A stretch of DNA of 17,986 nt from Candidatus Zixiibacteriota bacterium (lineage in GTDB: Bacteria; Zixibacteria; MSB-5A5; GN15; FEB-12): the NCBI GenBank assembly GCA_030642845.1, contig DAOWMZ010000004.1, positions 1 through 17,986 of the forward strand, written 5' to 3'. Below the pieces are notes generated by a model. It did no database searches, was not told the DNA's origin, and saw only the letters and a program-made list of their open reading frames with translations. Positions within the stretch are counted from its first letter, which is position 1. Each line of letters starts with the position of its first letter. Positions 1 to 6,759 of this stretch are shown here, piece by piece. Made by a program: the position numbers and the translations under genes.

Positions 1-234
1 TCGTCCAAAAAACCACGTATATCTTTGGGATTGGAATGGACAGGACTCATCAGGATGCTTCCTTTAAGAACCGGATTTGCTACTGGTGGTAATAAATCCA
101 CAGCTTTCTCCTTTGGGACAGGAATTCATTTTAATCCGATTTATATTGATTTTGCCGCTGTCTCAGGTGCTACTCTTTCTCCATATTCATCAAAAGGATT
201 GAATATAGCCTTAACAACAGGGATACTATTCTAA
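1..234 (+). CDS. C-terminal end of an outer-membrane beta-barrel protein (partial)
   Basis: The reading frame is open from the first base and stops at TAA 232-234, so this is the last 77 codons of a gene that begins before the window. The residues alternate in the way of paired beta-strands (LRTGFATGG, TAFSFGTGIHF, IYIDFAAVS, LNIALTTGILF). The chain ends in phenylalanine, as outer-membrane barrels recognised by the Bam complex usually do. The closing pattern, a GTGI...IDFA strand followed by a short loop and a last strand, resembles PorV/PorQ-like or TraF-like barrels of the FCB group. That family assignment is inference from strand pattern only. An intrinsic terminator follows 30 bases later, so this is the last gene of its transcript. 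Confidence 0.6.
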   Translation, partial: SSKKPRISLGLEWTGLIRMLPLRTGFATGGNKSTAFSFGTGIHFNPIYIDFAAVSGATLSPYSSKGLNIALTTGILF

Positions 235-263
235 TAAGTTTTACGCAAAGGACTGCATTAAAT

Positions 264-298
264 AAAGCATTTCCGAGGAATCGGGAATGCTTTTTTTT
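264..298 (+). terminator. Rho-independent terminator after the barrel gene
   Basis: GCATTTCCGA (267-276) pairs with TCGGGAATGC (281-290) with one G-U pair around a four-base GGAA loop. AAA before and TTT after extend the stem. Eight T residues follow (291-298). It ends the transcript of the partial gene at 1-234 and isolates the protease gene downstream. Confidence 0.88.
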
Positions 299-299
299 A

Positions 300-527
300 T
301 GTCTTTGATTCAGCCGCATACCTTATGGGATGTTTCCCATACATTCTTTATTTCCATGATGGACATTCTCAATACGACCTTCATCATGTCACCGTAACGT
401 CTTGTTACTCTTCACCATAGAACAGGCTACACCTGCTGGCATGGCTCATGCATTAAGAATGGTAAGTAACAAATTGAAACCTTGAATCCGGGGGGAATTA
501 GGAAATAATACGGAAGGATAGAGGATT
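300..527 (+). other. Leader of the M6 protease gene with several possible RNA helices
   Basis: No convincing ORF lies in these 228 bases. Several inverted repeats can be read: TATGGGA/TCCCATA (324-330 and 335-341), CATGATGGA/TTCATCATG (355-363 and 380-388), GTTACT/AGTAAC (404-409 and 465-470), ACCAT/ATGGT (414-418 and 459-463), CAGG/CCTG (423-426 and 432-435) and GCATG/CATGC (439-443 and 447-451). The last four nest into a possible three-way junction. GTTAC at 404-408 could instead pair with GTAAC at 394-398. This is suggestive of a structured leader, but the helices are short and may be chance. A purine-rich GGAAGGATAGAGG just before the ATG at 528 is the likely ribosome-binding region. Confidence 0.3.
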
Positions 528-2258
528 ATGTCAAAACCAAAATATACATATTATACTATTGCAATTGTCTGCTTTTTCTTTGTAATGACAACATTAACAT
601 TTGCATGCCCACCTCATCCTGATATCAGAGATGGGGTAGCAGCAGGAAAGATCGCAGTTCCATACTTTATGGAAAATATTAGTGAAATGCATCAGAAGGG
701 AATCTGTGTAGGTGACCATTCCATTTTAAAAAAAGAATCATTAAACAACAACGCTGCCTCTGATGCTCCAATACTTGGCGGACAATTTAAAGCTCTTTGC
801 ATTTTGGTTGAATTCAGCGATAAAGCGGCACAAGTTAATCCGGGATATTTTGATTCACTACTCTTTGGTTCCAGCGGTAGTACAGTCAAAGCCTACTATG
901 ATGAAATTTCTTATGGACAGCTTGATCTGGTATCAGTAAATCTCCCTTCATCGGTAGGCTGGGTTGAAGCTCCTCAGACTTATGCATATTATGTCAATAA
1001 TCAAAACGGAACCGGCTCTTATCCGCAAAATACTCAGAAACTCTGTGAAGATATAATTGATGCTATTGATGCTGTCATAGATTTCTCAAACTATGATAAC
1101 GATGGCGATGGAGATATGGACTGTCTCATAATTGCCCACTCCGGTCAGGGAGCCGAATATACAGGGAACAACAATGATATGTGGTCTCATAAATGGAGTA
1201 TCAGACCGCGTGTAAAAGATGGTGTGAGTATTTCAAGTTATACGATACAACCTGAATACTGGAGTAACCCTAATGATATGACTATTGGAGTTTATGCTCA
1301 TGAACTTGGTCATGGATTTGGGCTGGATGATCTTTATGATTATGATGCCACTCAATCGAGAGGAATCGGAACCTGGGGTATTATGGCTTTCGGGAGCTGG
1401 CTGGGACCAAATGGACTCGGGAGCTCACCGGCTCATCCCTGCGCTTTTAACCGGATTAAAATGGGTTTTGCTCAACCGGTCATTGTAGAGACCGACAGCC
1501 CTGAACAACAAATTGAGCAAGTAGCAACCAGTGGAGAAATATATCGTTTGTGGACAGGCGGTAATATTTCAAATGAATACTTTCTCGTTGAAAACAGACA
1601 ACAAGTCGGCTTTGACAGTTACCTGCCAGGAGCAGGATTGATGATTTATCATATCGATGAAAATATGACATCAAATGATTTTGAATGGTGGCCGGGTGAA
1701 GACAGCACCCTTCATTATCAGGTTGCTTTGGAACAGGCTGATGGGCACTATGATCTCGAAATTAAATATAATTTTGGTGATGAAGGAGATCCGTATCCGG
1801 GTGAAAGATATAATTTCAATTATAATGCTGTCTCTTCTCCCAGTTCAAATTCTTATACCGATGGTGTTTCCTATATTATGGTCAATAATATCTCTTACTC
1901 TGACAGCATTATGCAAGCTGATTTTACCGTTGGATTCTCAAGTAGTGAACCCGACCCTGAAGAACCTCCTCAAATACCTTCTTCAATAGAATTGATGCAG
2001 AATTATCCAAATCCGTTTAATCCCTCTACTTCGATCAGCTACACAATTTCAAATAATAGTATGGTTCAGCTCAATATATTTAATATCAATGGACAAACGA
2101 TCAGTACTCTTGTCAATGAACAAAAAGATCCGGGAACCTACAATATTGAATGGGATGGGAAAAATAGCTCCGGAACAAATGTAAGTTCCGGGATATATCT
2201 CTATCGTCTTACAAGTGGAAATATAATTAATACAAAAAAGATGATACTCTTAAGATAA
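528..2258 (+). CDS. Secreted M6-family metalloprotease with C-terminal T9SS-type sorting domain
   Basis: This is a predicted zinc endopeptidase of the M6 (immune inhibitor A-like) family. Residues 1-26 form a signal peptide ending TLTFA-C. The zinc site HELGHGFGLDD starts at H258: H258 and H262 are ligands, E259 is the catalytic glutamate, and D268 is the third ligand in the HExxHxxGxxD pattern. GTWGIMAFGSW, about 25 residues later, supplies the methionine of the Met-turn. The last 90 residues (487-576) are a FlgD-like or type A sorting domain with YPNPFNPST, then WDGKNSSGTNVSSGIYLYRL and a KKMILLR end. In FCB-group bacteria such tails direct outer-membrane translocation by a type IX system. 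A region of D, N and G-rich calcium-site-like sequence (DNDGDGDMD) lies near residue 190. The gene stands alone between two terminators. Substrate is unknown. Confidence 0.92.
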   Translation: MSKPKYTYYTIAIVCFFFVMTTLTFACPPHPDIRDGVAAGKIAVPYFMENISEMHQKGICVGDHSILKKESLNNNAASDAPILGGQFKALCILVEFSDKAAQVNPGYFDSLLFGSSGSTVKAYYDEISYGQLDLVSVNLPSSVGWVEAPQTYAYYVNNQNGTGSYPQNTQKLCEDIIDAIDAVIDFSNYDNDGDGDMDCLIIAHSGQGAEYTGNNNDMWSHKWSIRPRVKDGVSISSYTIQPEYWSNPNDMTIGVYAHELGHGFGLDDLYDYDATQSRGIGTWGIMAFGSWLGPNGLGSSPAHPCAFNRIKMGFAQPVIVETDSPEQQIEQVATSGEIYRLWTGGNISNEYFLVENRQQVGFDSYLPGAGLMIYHIDENMTSNDFEWWPGEDSTLHYQVALEQADGHYDLEIKYNFGDEGDPYPGERYNFNYNAVSSPSSNSYTDGVSYIMVNNISYSDSIMQADFTVGFSSSEPDPEEPPQIPSSIELMQNYPNPFNPSTSISYTISNNSMVQLNIFNINGQTISTLVNEQKDPGTYNIEWDGKNSSGTNVSSGIYLYRLTSGNIINTKKMILLR

Positions 2259-2305
2259 CGACTCCCCCAACTCGTATATGGACAACTTCCTCCCTGGTCG
2301 TTCAT

Positions 2306-2337
2306 AAAAAAACCCCGGTCTATCCGGGGTTTTTTTT
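2306..2337. terminator. Bidirectional intrinsic terminator between convergent genes
   Basis: AAAAAAACCCCGG (2306-2318) pairs with CCGGGGTTTTTTT (2324-2336) around a five-base TCTAT loop. The A tract on one side and T tract on the other let it work on both strands. It ends the M6 protease transcript (plus) and the zinc-ribbon gene (minus), whose stop codon overlaps the T tract. Confidence 0.9.
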
Positions 2338-2548
2338 AGATTTCAGAGGACCGAGCCTCGGAGAATTCAGTATCAACAGAATGTTTGCTCCGTTGAGTCT
2401 TCTTGTGTTGAGTGTGACATGTTTTGCATCGTTTAGGATCTTCAGCATATCCATGCTCAGCAAAATACTGCTGCGCAGCTACTGTAAAAACAAACTCCTG
2501 TTTACACTCACTGCAAATCAAAATTTTCGGTTCAAAACCGTTGTCCAT
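2336..2548 (-). CDS. Small zinc-ribbon protein
   Basis: This 70-residue protein carries two CxxC pairs, C12-x2-C15 and C41-x2-C44, in the pattern I-x-C-x2-C-x-x-E-F-V-F-T-x6-YFAEHGY-x5-RCxxC. That matches the short probable zinc-ribbon family (zf_Tbcl-type), which is common in bacteria and has no assigned function. One zinc ion per chain is expected. The charged tail after residue 45 (HKKTQRSK) could touch nucleic acid, but this is only a guess. The ATG at 2548 is supported by GAGGGGG five bases upstream. The gene has its own promoter, a leader hairpin and a terminator, so it is a single-gene transcript. It is likely cytoplasmic, as no signal or membrane segment is visible. Confidence 0.82.
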   Translation of the reverse strand: MDNGFEPKILICSECKQEFVFTVAAQQYFAEHGYAEDPKRCKTCHTQHKKTQRSKHSVDTEFSEARSSEI

Positions 2549-2571
2549 AAATACCCCCTCTCTTTTGATTC

Positions 2572-2591
2572 AAATACCTTCCTTGGTATTT
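2572..2591 (-). promoter_or_regulatory. Leader hairpin of the zinc-ribbon gene
   Basis: AAATACC and GGTATTT form a perfect seven-base stem around a six-base loop. It lies in the predicted 5' untranslated region, about 25 bases before the ATG and just upstream of the GAGGGGG ribosome-binding site. On DNA it could be a dimeric operator; on RNA it could affect stability or translation. No T tract follows, so it is not a terminator. Confidence 0.4.
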
Positions 2592-2622
2592 AAAACAAAA
2601 GTTTGGTTTTTAAGACACTGTA

Positions 2623-2651
2623 TTAATAAGAGAGATTTAAACTATTGTCAA
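2623..2651 (-). promoter_or_regulatory. Sigma-70-type promoter for the zinc-ribbon gene
   Basis: On the minus strand a perfect -35 TTGACA (2646-2651) is followed by a 17-base spacer and TATTAA (2623-2628) as the -10. This places the RNA start near 2615 and gives a leader of about 65 bases that contains the 2572-2591 hairpin. The match is read from the sequence; activity is inference. Confidence 0.55.
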
Positions 2652-2677
2652 ATAAAAATAAAGAATATTTTTTATTA

Positions 2678-4684
2678 TTAGTATGGATTACATGGACAAG
2701 GGTTGCCACCCTTAAAAAGGAAATCAACCATATCGGTGAGATCAGCAACATTAATTCCATCTTCACAGGAAAAATCTCCGGAATCTTCGATTGGAATCGG
2801 CACAGGTCCTCCCTTGAAAAGATAATCAACCAGAAGGACTAAGTCTGATACTAATATATCACCATCAAAGTTTGCATCCCCTCTCTGCAATACCGTTTTG
2901 GCTCCGGTATTTTTTATATCAAATACTGTTGAATCGAGGCGTGATGTAGCACAAAATGATAGATTTGAGATATTCCCCAAAGGAACTCCAACTAAAGGTG
3001 TAACCGGAATAGTTACCACTGAATCCTCTCCTGCTGATACCGGAATATCAAAATAGTCCATATCAACCCACCCACTGTCATCCCAGGCTGTGATGCGATA
3101 AACATTATAGATCGTTGATGGATTTGTAACCAGATATTCAAATTCTCTGATTCCTCCGGAATACACTGCTGAGTCGGTCGTTATAATCTGGGTTTCAACC
3201 TCATATGGAGGATGAGTACTGGCGGAATAGTTGAAGAATCCTCCGTTTGAATGTTCAGCGACATTTACACCAACCATTACAACTCTCAGGTAGGATTCAA
3301 AATTTTTAACAGTCATTCCACCAATATAATTTCCAGGATCAATTTCCATTTTTTCAAATTCATGAATATTCTCTGCAGTTGACTTAATAATATAAACTTC
3401 CCACTCACGGGAATCGTCACCATTAAACAATAGCTCAAGTGTTGAATAACTCCCTATTGGAAGAAACTCAATGTAACAAGCTCCATACCCTGCAGGGTTT
3501 GTTGGTGATGTCAGAAGACTAACCGGATATGCCGAATGTGTTCGATCCATATCAATCATAGGATACATACCGGCTTCAACATGGTGCAGCCCATCATCTC
3601 TGGTACCGGTGACATAATTCCAAGAGGCAAACTCAGCAAAAGCAGAATCGAGTTCCCAACCATAACGACCGGATATTGAATCTTTCAAAGCATTAAATAC
3701 TGTTTTTGTAATCCCACCTTGCCACATAGCCACCAGCAAAGTAGTATCAAATTTTTCAGCGAGATAGAGATTCCAGAGAAAACTCGAATATGCGTGCATT
3801 CCATTTGTCATGATTGATTTTTCCGGAGAAACAAAGAATGAATCAAGATATTGATAGTTGTCATCGACCTGATCGAATATTAAATCTTCCAGACAGACAG
3901 CATCTGCTTCAATGATCCATATTTCTTCAGAAACATCATAGGCATACTGGCAGGCATGATGAAATTCATGGGCGCAGGTAACTTTTGCCGACCCGGCCTG
4001 GTCGCCTTCAGGATCATTATTGGGAACGAATCCAAGGAAATCACTATTCAGAACAATATAGCTGTAAGAATCATTCCATGGCTCCCCCCCGGGACCTTCA
4101 GGGAATGTGTAACCATAGAAACCGGTCTCCTGAAAATATATATCATATAAAGAATCACCACCCAATACTCCATCAGAAGGGGGTGTCATATATCCTAAAT
4201 CTATATGTTTGTTAAGAGAAGTGTCACAATATGATGAAATCTTTTCAATATAATCAGGGATACCACTAAAATCATCATCTGCTTCAGGAACAGAATCAGT
4301 TCCTGCAGTATCGTAGTGAAATTTGAAAAAACCACTTTCTGATATATAAGTAAATTCAGATGAATCTCTGGCAAAAGCCAGAGTAAATATATCCTGAGTC
4401 TCTTTGGATAACAACTCCCAGTCTCTCCTGATATCAAGAAGAACAATAGAAGCACAACCTGGTCTTGATTTACTGGCAGTTAGTGATATGGATTTATATT
4501 TAACAGGAAGTTCCTTGTAATTTCTTATGGCTATTATTTGAAGCTGAACTTTTTCGTTTAGCGATATGAAATTATTATTGTAATCAGCTTCAATTTTAGA
4601 CAAGGCAATGCTGGCATCATCAGCCAAACATTCCTGAACAGAGATAATTGAGATTAATAAAGTTATTAGAATAAAATACTTCAT
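2678..4684 (-). CDS. Secreted MXAN_6640-like putative metalloprotease with dockerin-like repeats
   Basis: A signal peptide is seen at residues 1-21 (ends CLADD). The zinc-site motif HEFHHACQY begins at H239; H239 and H243 are predicted ligands, E240 the catalytic base, and E259 in WIIEADAV, 16 residues on, is a plausible third ligand in a gluzincin-like layout. This matches the MXAN_6640 family of putative metalloproteases. Ahead of the site, a DDDFSGIPDYIE segment typical of the family and a GDSLYDIYF strand are visible. The middle of the protein is beta-rich. Residues 601-668 hold two dockerin type I-like repeats, DANFDGDILVSDLVLLVDYLF and a second with DGINVADLTDMVDFLF, each with an Asp/Asn-rich loop likely to bind calcium. 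The ribosome-binding site is weak. No protease activity is proven for this sequence. Confidence 0.85.
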   Translation of the reverse strand: MKYFILITLLISIISVQECLADDASIALSKIEADYNNNFISLNEKVQLQIIAIRNYKELPVKYKSISLTASKSRPGCASIVLLDIRRDWELLSKETQDIFTLAFARDSSEFTYISESGFFKFHYDTAGTDSVPEADDDFSGIPDYIEKISSYCDTSLNKHIDLGYMTPPSDGVLGGDSLYDIYFQETGFYGYTFPEGPGGEPWNDSYSYIVLNSDFLGFVPNNDPEGDQAGSAKVTCAHEFHHACQYAYDVSEEIWIIEADAVCLEDLIFDQVDDNYQYLDSFFVSPEKSIMTNGMHAYSSFLWNLYLAEKFDTTLLVAMWQGGITKTVFNALKDSISGRYGWELDSAFAEFASWNYVTGTRDDGLHHVEAGMYPMIDMDRTHSAYPVSLLTSPTNPAGYGACYIEFLPIGSYSTLELLFNGDDSREWEVYIIKSTAENIHEFEKMEIDPGNYIGGMTVKNFESYLRVVMVGVNVAEHSNGGFFNYSASTHPPYEVETQIITTDSAVYSGGIREFEYLVTNPSTIYNVYRITAWDDSGWVDMDYFDIPVSAGEDSVVTIPVTPLVGVPLGNISNLSFCATSRLDSTVFDIKNTGAKTVLQRGDANFDGDILVSDLVLLVDYLFKGGPVPIPIEDSGDFSCEDGINVADLTDMVDFLFKGGNPCPCNPY

Positions 4685-4936
4685 AATTTACTTAACAAAC
4701 CAAAAGTCAATTTGTGTCACGAAAACATCTTGTTTCATTGATATTCTTTCTATCGACCTATGTTTTGAATTCAATCGTTGTCCTTACCAATTATACTCTT
4801 GTTTTTTAAAATATTTTATTTATTACCTAAATATATTACATTTTCAAAATCGGTAGAAAAAGATGTAAACAGATCTATCTCCAGTGAAATAATTAGACAT
4901 CCGAAGAACATACTTATACTTACAATTTATTGATTA
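4685..4936. other. Non-coding gap, very AT-rich
   Basis: These 252 bases separate two minus-strand genes. No believable ORF or T-tailed hairpin is seen. A near-palindrome TTATTGAT/TATCAATAA lies at about 4927-4943, across the end of the Omp85-like gene, but it lacks a T run. A TATAAT hexamer sits on the minus strand at 4790-4795 without a recognisable -35. Promoter for the 2678-4684 gene is likely here but not pinpointed. Confidence 0.4.
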
Positions 4937-6610
4937 TCAATAAGTTGTCAAGAAGAAACTATCGGAAGAAAGATGGAAATATTGTTCAGTTCCAATAGAT
5001 ATCTGCCATCCATTTGGTTCCGAGTAAGCAAAATCAACCCTGATTACTTTTTTTCGTGAGGAGTGGCCAATGAATAATCTTAATCCTGCTCCGGCTGAAA
5101 ATAAAAAGTCTCGATATTTAAACGATTCGTCAGATTTCCATGATCGCCCTGCATCCACAAATAGAGCCGCTCCGATCTTTACTGCTGGAATTTCGAGTCC
5201 GGTAAAAAATCGCATCTCGGAATTTATCACCATTTGGCGATCACCGGTTTTGAAATATTCATCATAGCCTCTGATTCCCGTAACTCCTCCCAATTTGAGG
5301 TTTTCAGTATTATCAGCACGCCAGTCCGAAAAATAAGAACCATGCAAAGAAAATGTCATGATTTCAAAACTTCTGTTGTAGTACAACAAAGATATATTTG
5401 ATAATTTCCTATAATGGAATGAATTGTAGAACCAGTGTTTCCTGTTATAAGAGAAATAAATAATATTTTTGCCCGGTGAAATTCCATACCAGAAGTTCAG
5501 AGTTACAATGTCGTAGAGATAGTCATTAAAATCCGGATTAAAAGCCCGTCCTATGGACAGAGAATAAACCTGACCCAAAGTAAAGTCTTCAATGTGCCCC
5601 ATTCCATCAATCTGCTTAAATTTTCTGAAATTCAGAAAAGATGTTTTAATACCAAAACTAATCAAATGATAAGTAGTATCTGTTGAGATGTTATTATGCA
5701 CTTCGGTAATATCCTTTGGATTTTCAGAAAAATACTTAGCTCCTATTGAATTGCTGTATTTATAGGAATAACTTGTAGAATATTCAATTTTATTTTTATA
5801 GGAGCCGGTACGATATGATGCTCCGAGTTGAAAGGCATCACCCAAAAATCCTGTCTCTCCAATTTTCAATGTATCCCGGTATATTTCATTAATTTTATCA
5901 TCATAATCAAGAATGAAATAATATGAAAACTTCTGATTTAAATTATAAAAAGGCTTACTTAAAATTAGCCAGTTCAATTTATTTTTGGGATTGCTGGTAT
6001 GGTACAGGTCAAGTGATAATGATCTTCCGAATAGCTTATTATCAATAAAGTGGGCATTTTCGTAATCACTATCAAATTCATTAAAAAAATAACCGGCTGA
6101 TAGATATTGATTTCTACCAAAAATATTTCTCTCCGTAATAGACAATCTAAATTGGTTCTCATTACCTTCACGGGAAAAATTTGGACCAACTGACAAGGTC
6201 CATTCATCGATAGTTACAACTCTGACCAGAAGATGGCCATTTTGTAAAGTGTCAGTTTCAATCCATGCATCATAAAGGGAGAGTCGGTTTCTCAGGTTAC
6301 GAGCTGTCTCTTCAATAAGTTCCTCAGGATAAATGTCCCCATTTTCGAAAAGCAACTCTCTCCGTATAACCTTTTGTCTGGTAGTAACATGAAGTTTATT
6401 AGCTAACTTGAAAATGAAATGGTTGTATCGAAAATCATCAGTATCAAAAATGTTTCGATTTTCAATAATAATACTATCAATTATCAGATTATTATCAACA
6501 GTTGATGATTGTGTTTGATCCATATTTTCATCTTCTGCATGAAAGCCGAATGCTTGAGCATTCACTAACAATATTAATAATATATATATATATAAGTACT
6601 TAATTGCCAA
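4937..6610 (-). CDS. Single-POTRA Omp85/BamA-like outer-membrane protein
   Basis: Residues 1-20 are a signal peptide (ends NAQA-F). Residues of about 43-116 form one POTRA domain: a first strand IIDSIIIENRNIF, helices with RRELLFENGDIYPEELIEET, and a last strand HLLVRVVTIDEW. From about 125 to 557 the sequence alternates as a 16-strand barrel. The Omp85 loop-6 signature GVTGIRGYDEY is present with R447. BamA normally has five POTRAs, so this is not the housekeeping BamA; one POTRA suggests a specialised insertase or lipid/protein exporter. The start is TTG: a TGA lies two codons before it, and the next ATG (codon 30) would lose the signal peptide. GGAG nine bases upstream supports TTG. It is divergent from the secretion cassette, sharing a 149-base gap. 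Confidence 0.85.
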   Translation of the reverse strand: MAIKYLYIYILLILLVNAQAFGFHAEDENMDQTQSSTVDNNLIIDSIIIENRNIFDTDDFRYNHFIFKLANKLHVTTRQKVIRRELLFENGDIYPEELIEETARNLRNRLSLYDAWIETDTLQNGHLLVRVVTIDEWTLSVGPNFSREGNENQFRLSITERNIFGRNQYLSAGYFFNEFDSDYENAHFIDNKLFGRSLSLDLYHTSNPKNKLNWLILSKPFYNLNQKFSYYFILDYDDKINEIYRDTLKIGETGFLGDAFQLGASYRTGSYKNKIEYSTSYSYKYSNSIGAKYFSENPKDITEVHNNISTDTTYHLISFGIKTSFLNFRKFKQIDGMGHIEDFTLGQVYSLSIGRAFNPDFNDYLYDIVTLNFWYGISPGKNIIYFSYNRKHWFYNSFHYRKLSNISLLYYNRSFEIMTFSLHGSYFSDWRADNTENLKLGGVTGIRGYDEYFKTGDRQMVINSEMRFFTGLEIPAVKIGAALFVDAGRSWKSDESFKYRDFLFSAGAGLRLFIGHSSRKKVIRVDFAYSEPNGWQISIGTEQYFHLSSDSFFLTTY

Positions 6611-6667
6611 TTTTCAATAACTCCAATTAACAGAAGAATAAAGGGGAGAATTGATATTTACAACAAA

Positions 6668-6681
6668 AATAGGTACCTATT
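6668..6681. promoter_or_regulatory. Perfect 14-base palindrome between divergent genes
   Basis: AATAGGTACCTATT equals its own reverse complement. It lies in the 149-base gap between the Omp85-like gene and the secretion ATPase gene, 58 bases from the TTG and 79 bases from the ATG. It is a candidate dimer-binding operator for one or both genes. No further copy was noticed in the window. Confidence 0.35.
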
Positions 6682-6759
6682 CATCACTTAACTAAATTAA
6701 CCAGTCAGCCGACAATATATTTAAGTCATAATTATTTAATTGAGGATCAATTCACAAAA

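Noticed and set aside
300..527. A possible insertion-sequence or intron remnant in the long leader
   Set aside because: No target-site duplication, terminal repeats or transposase-like frame could be seen; the inverted repeats are short and internal.
1480..1674. A minus-strand ORF inside the M6 protease gene
   Set aside because: It is a shadow of the protease frame, with no ribosome-binding site and no recognisable protein features; the same applies to the other short antisense frames across the window.
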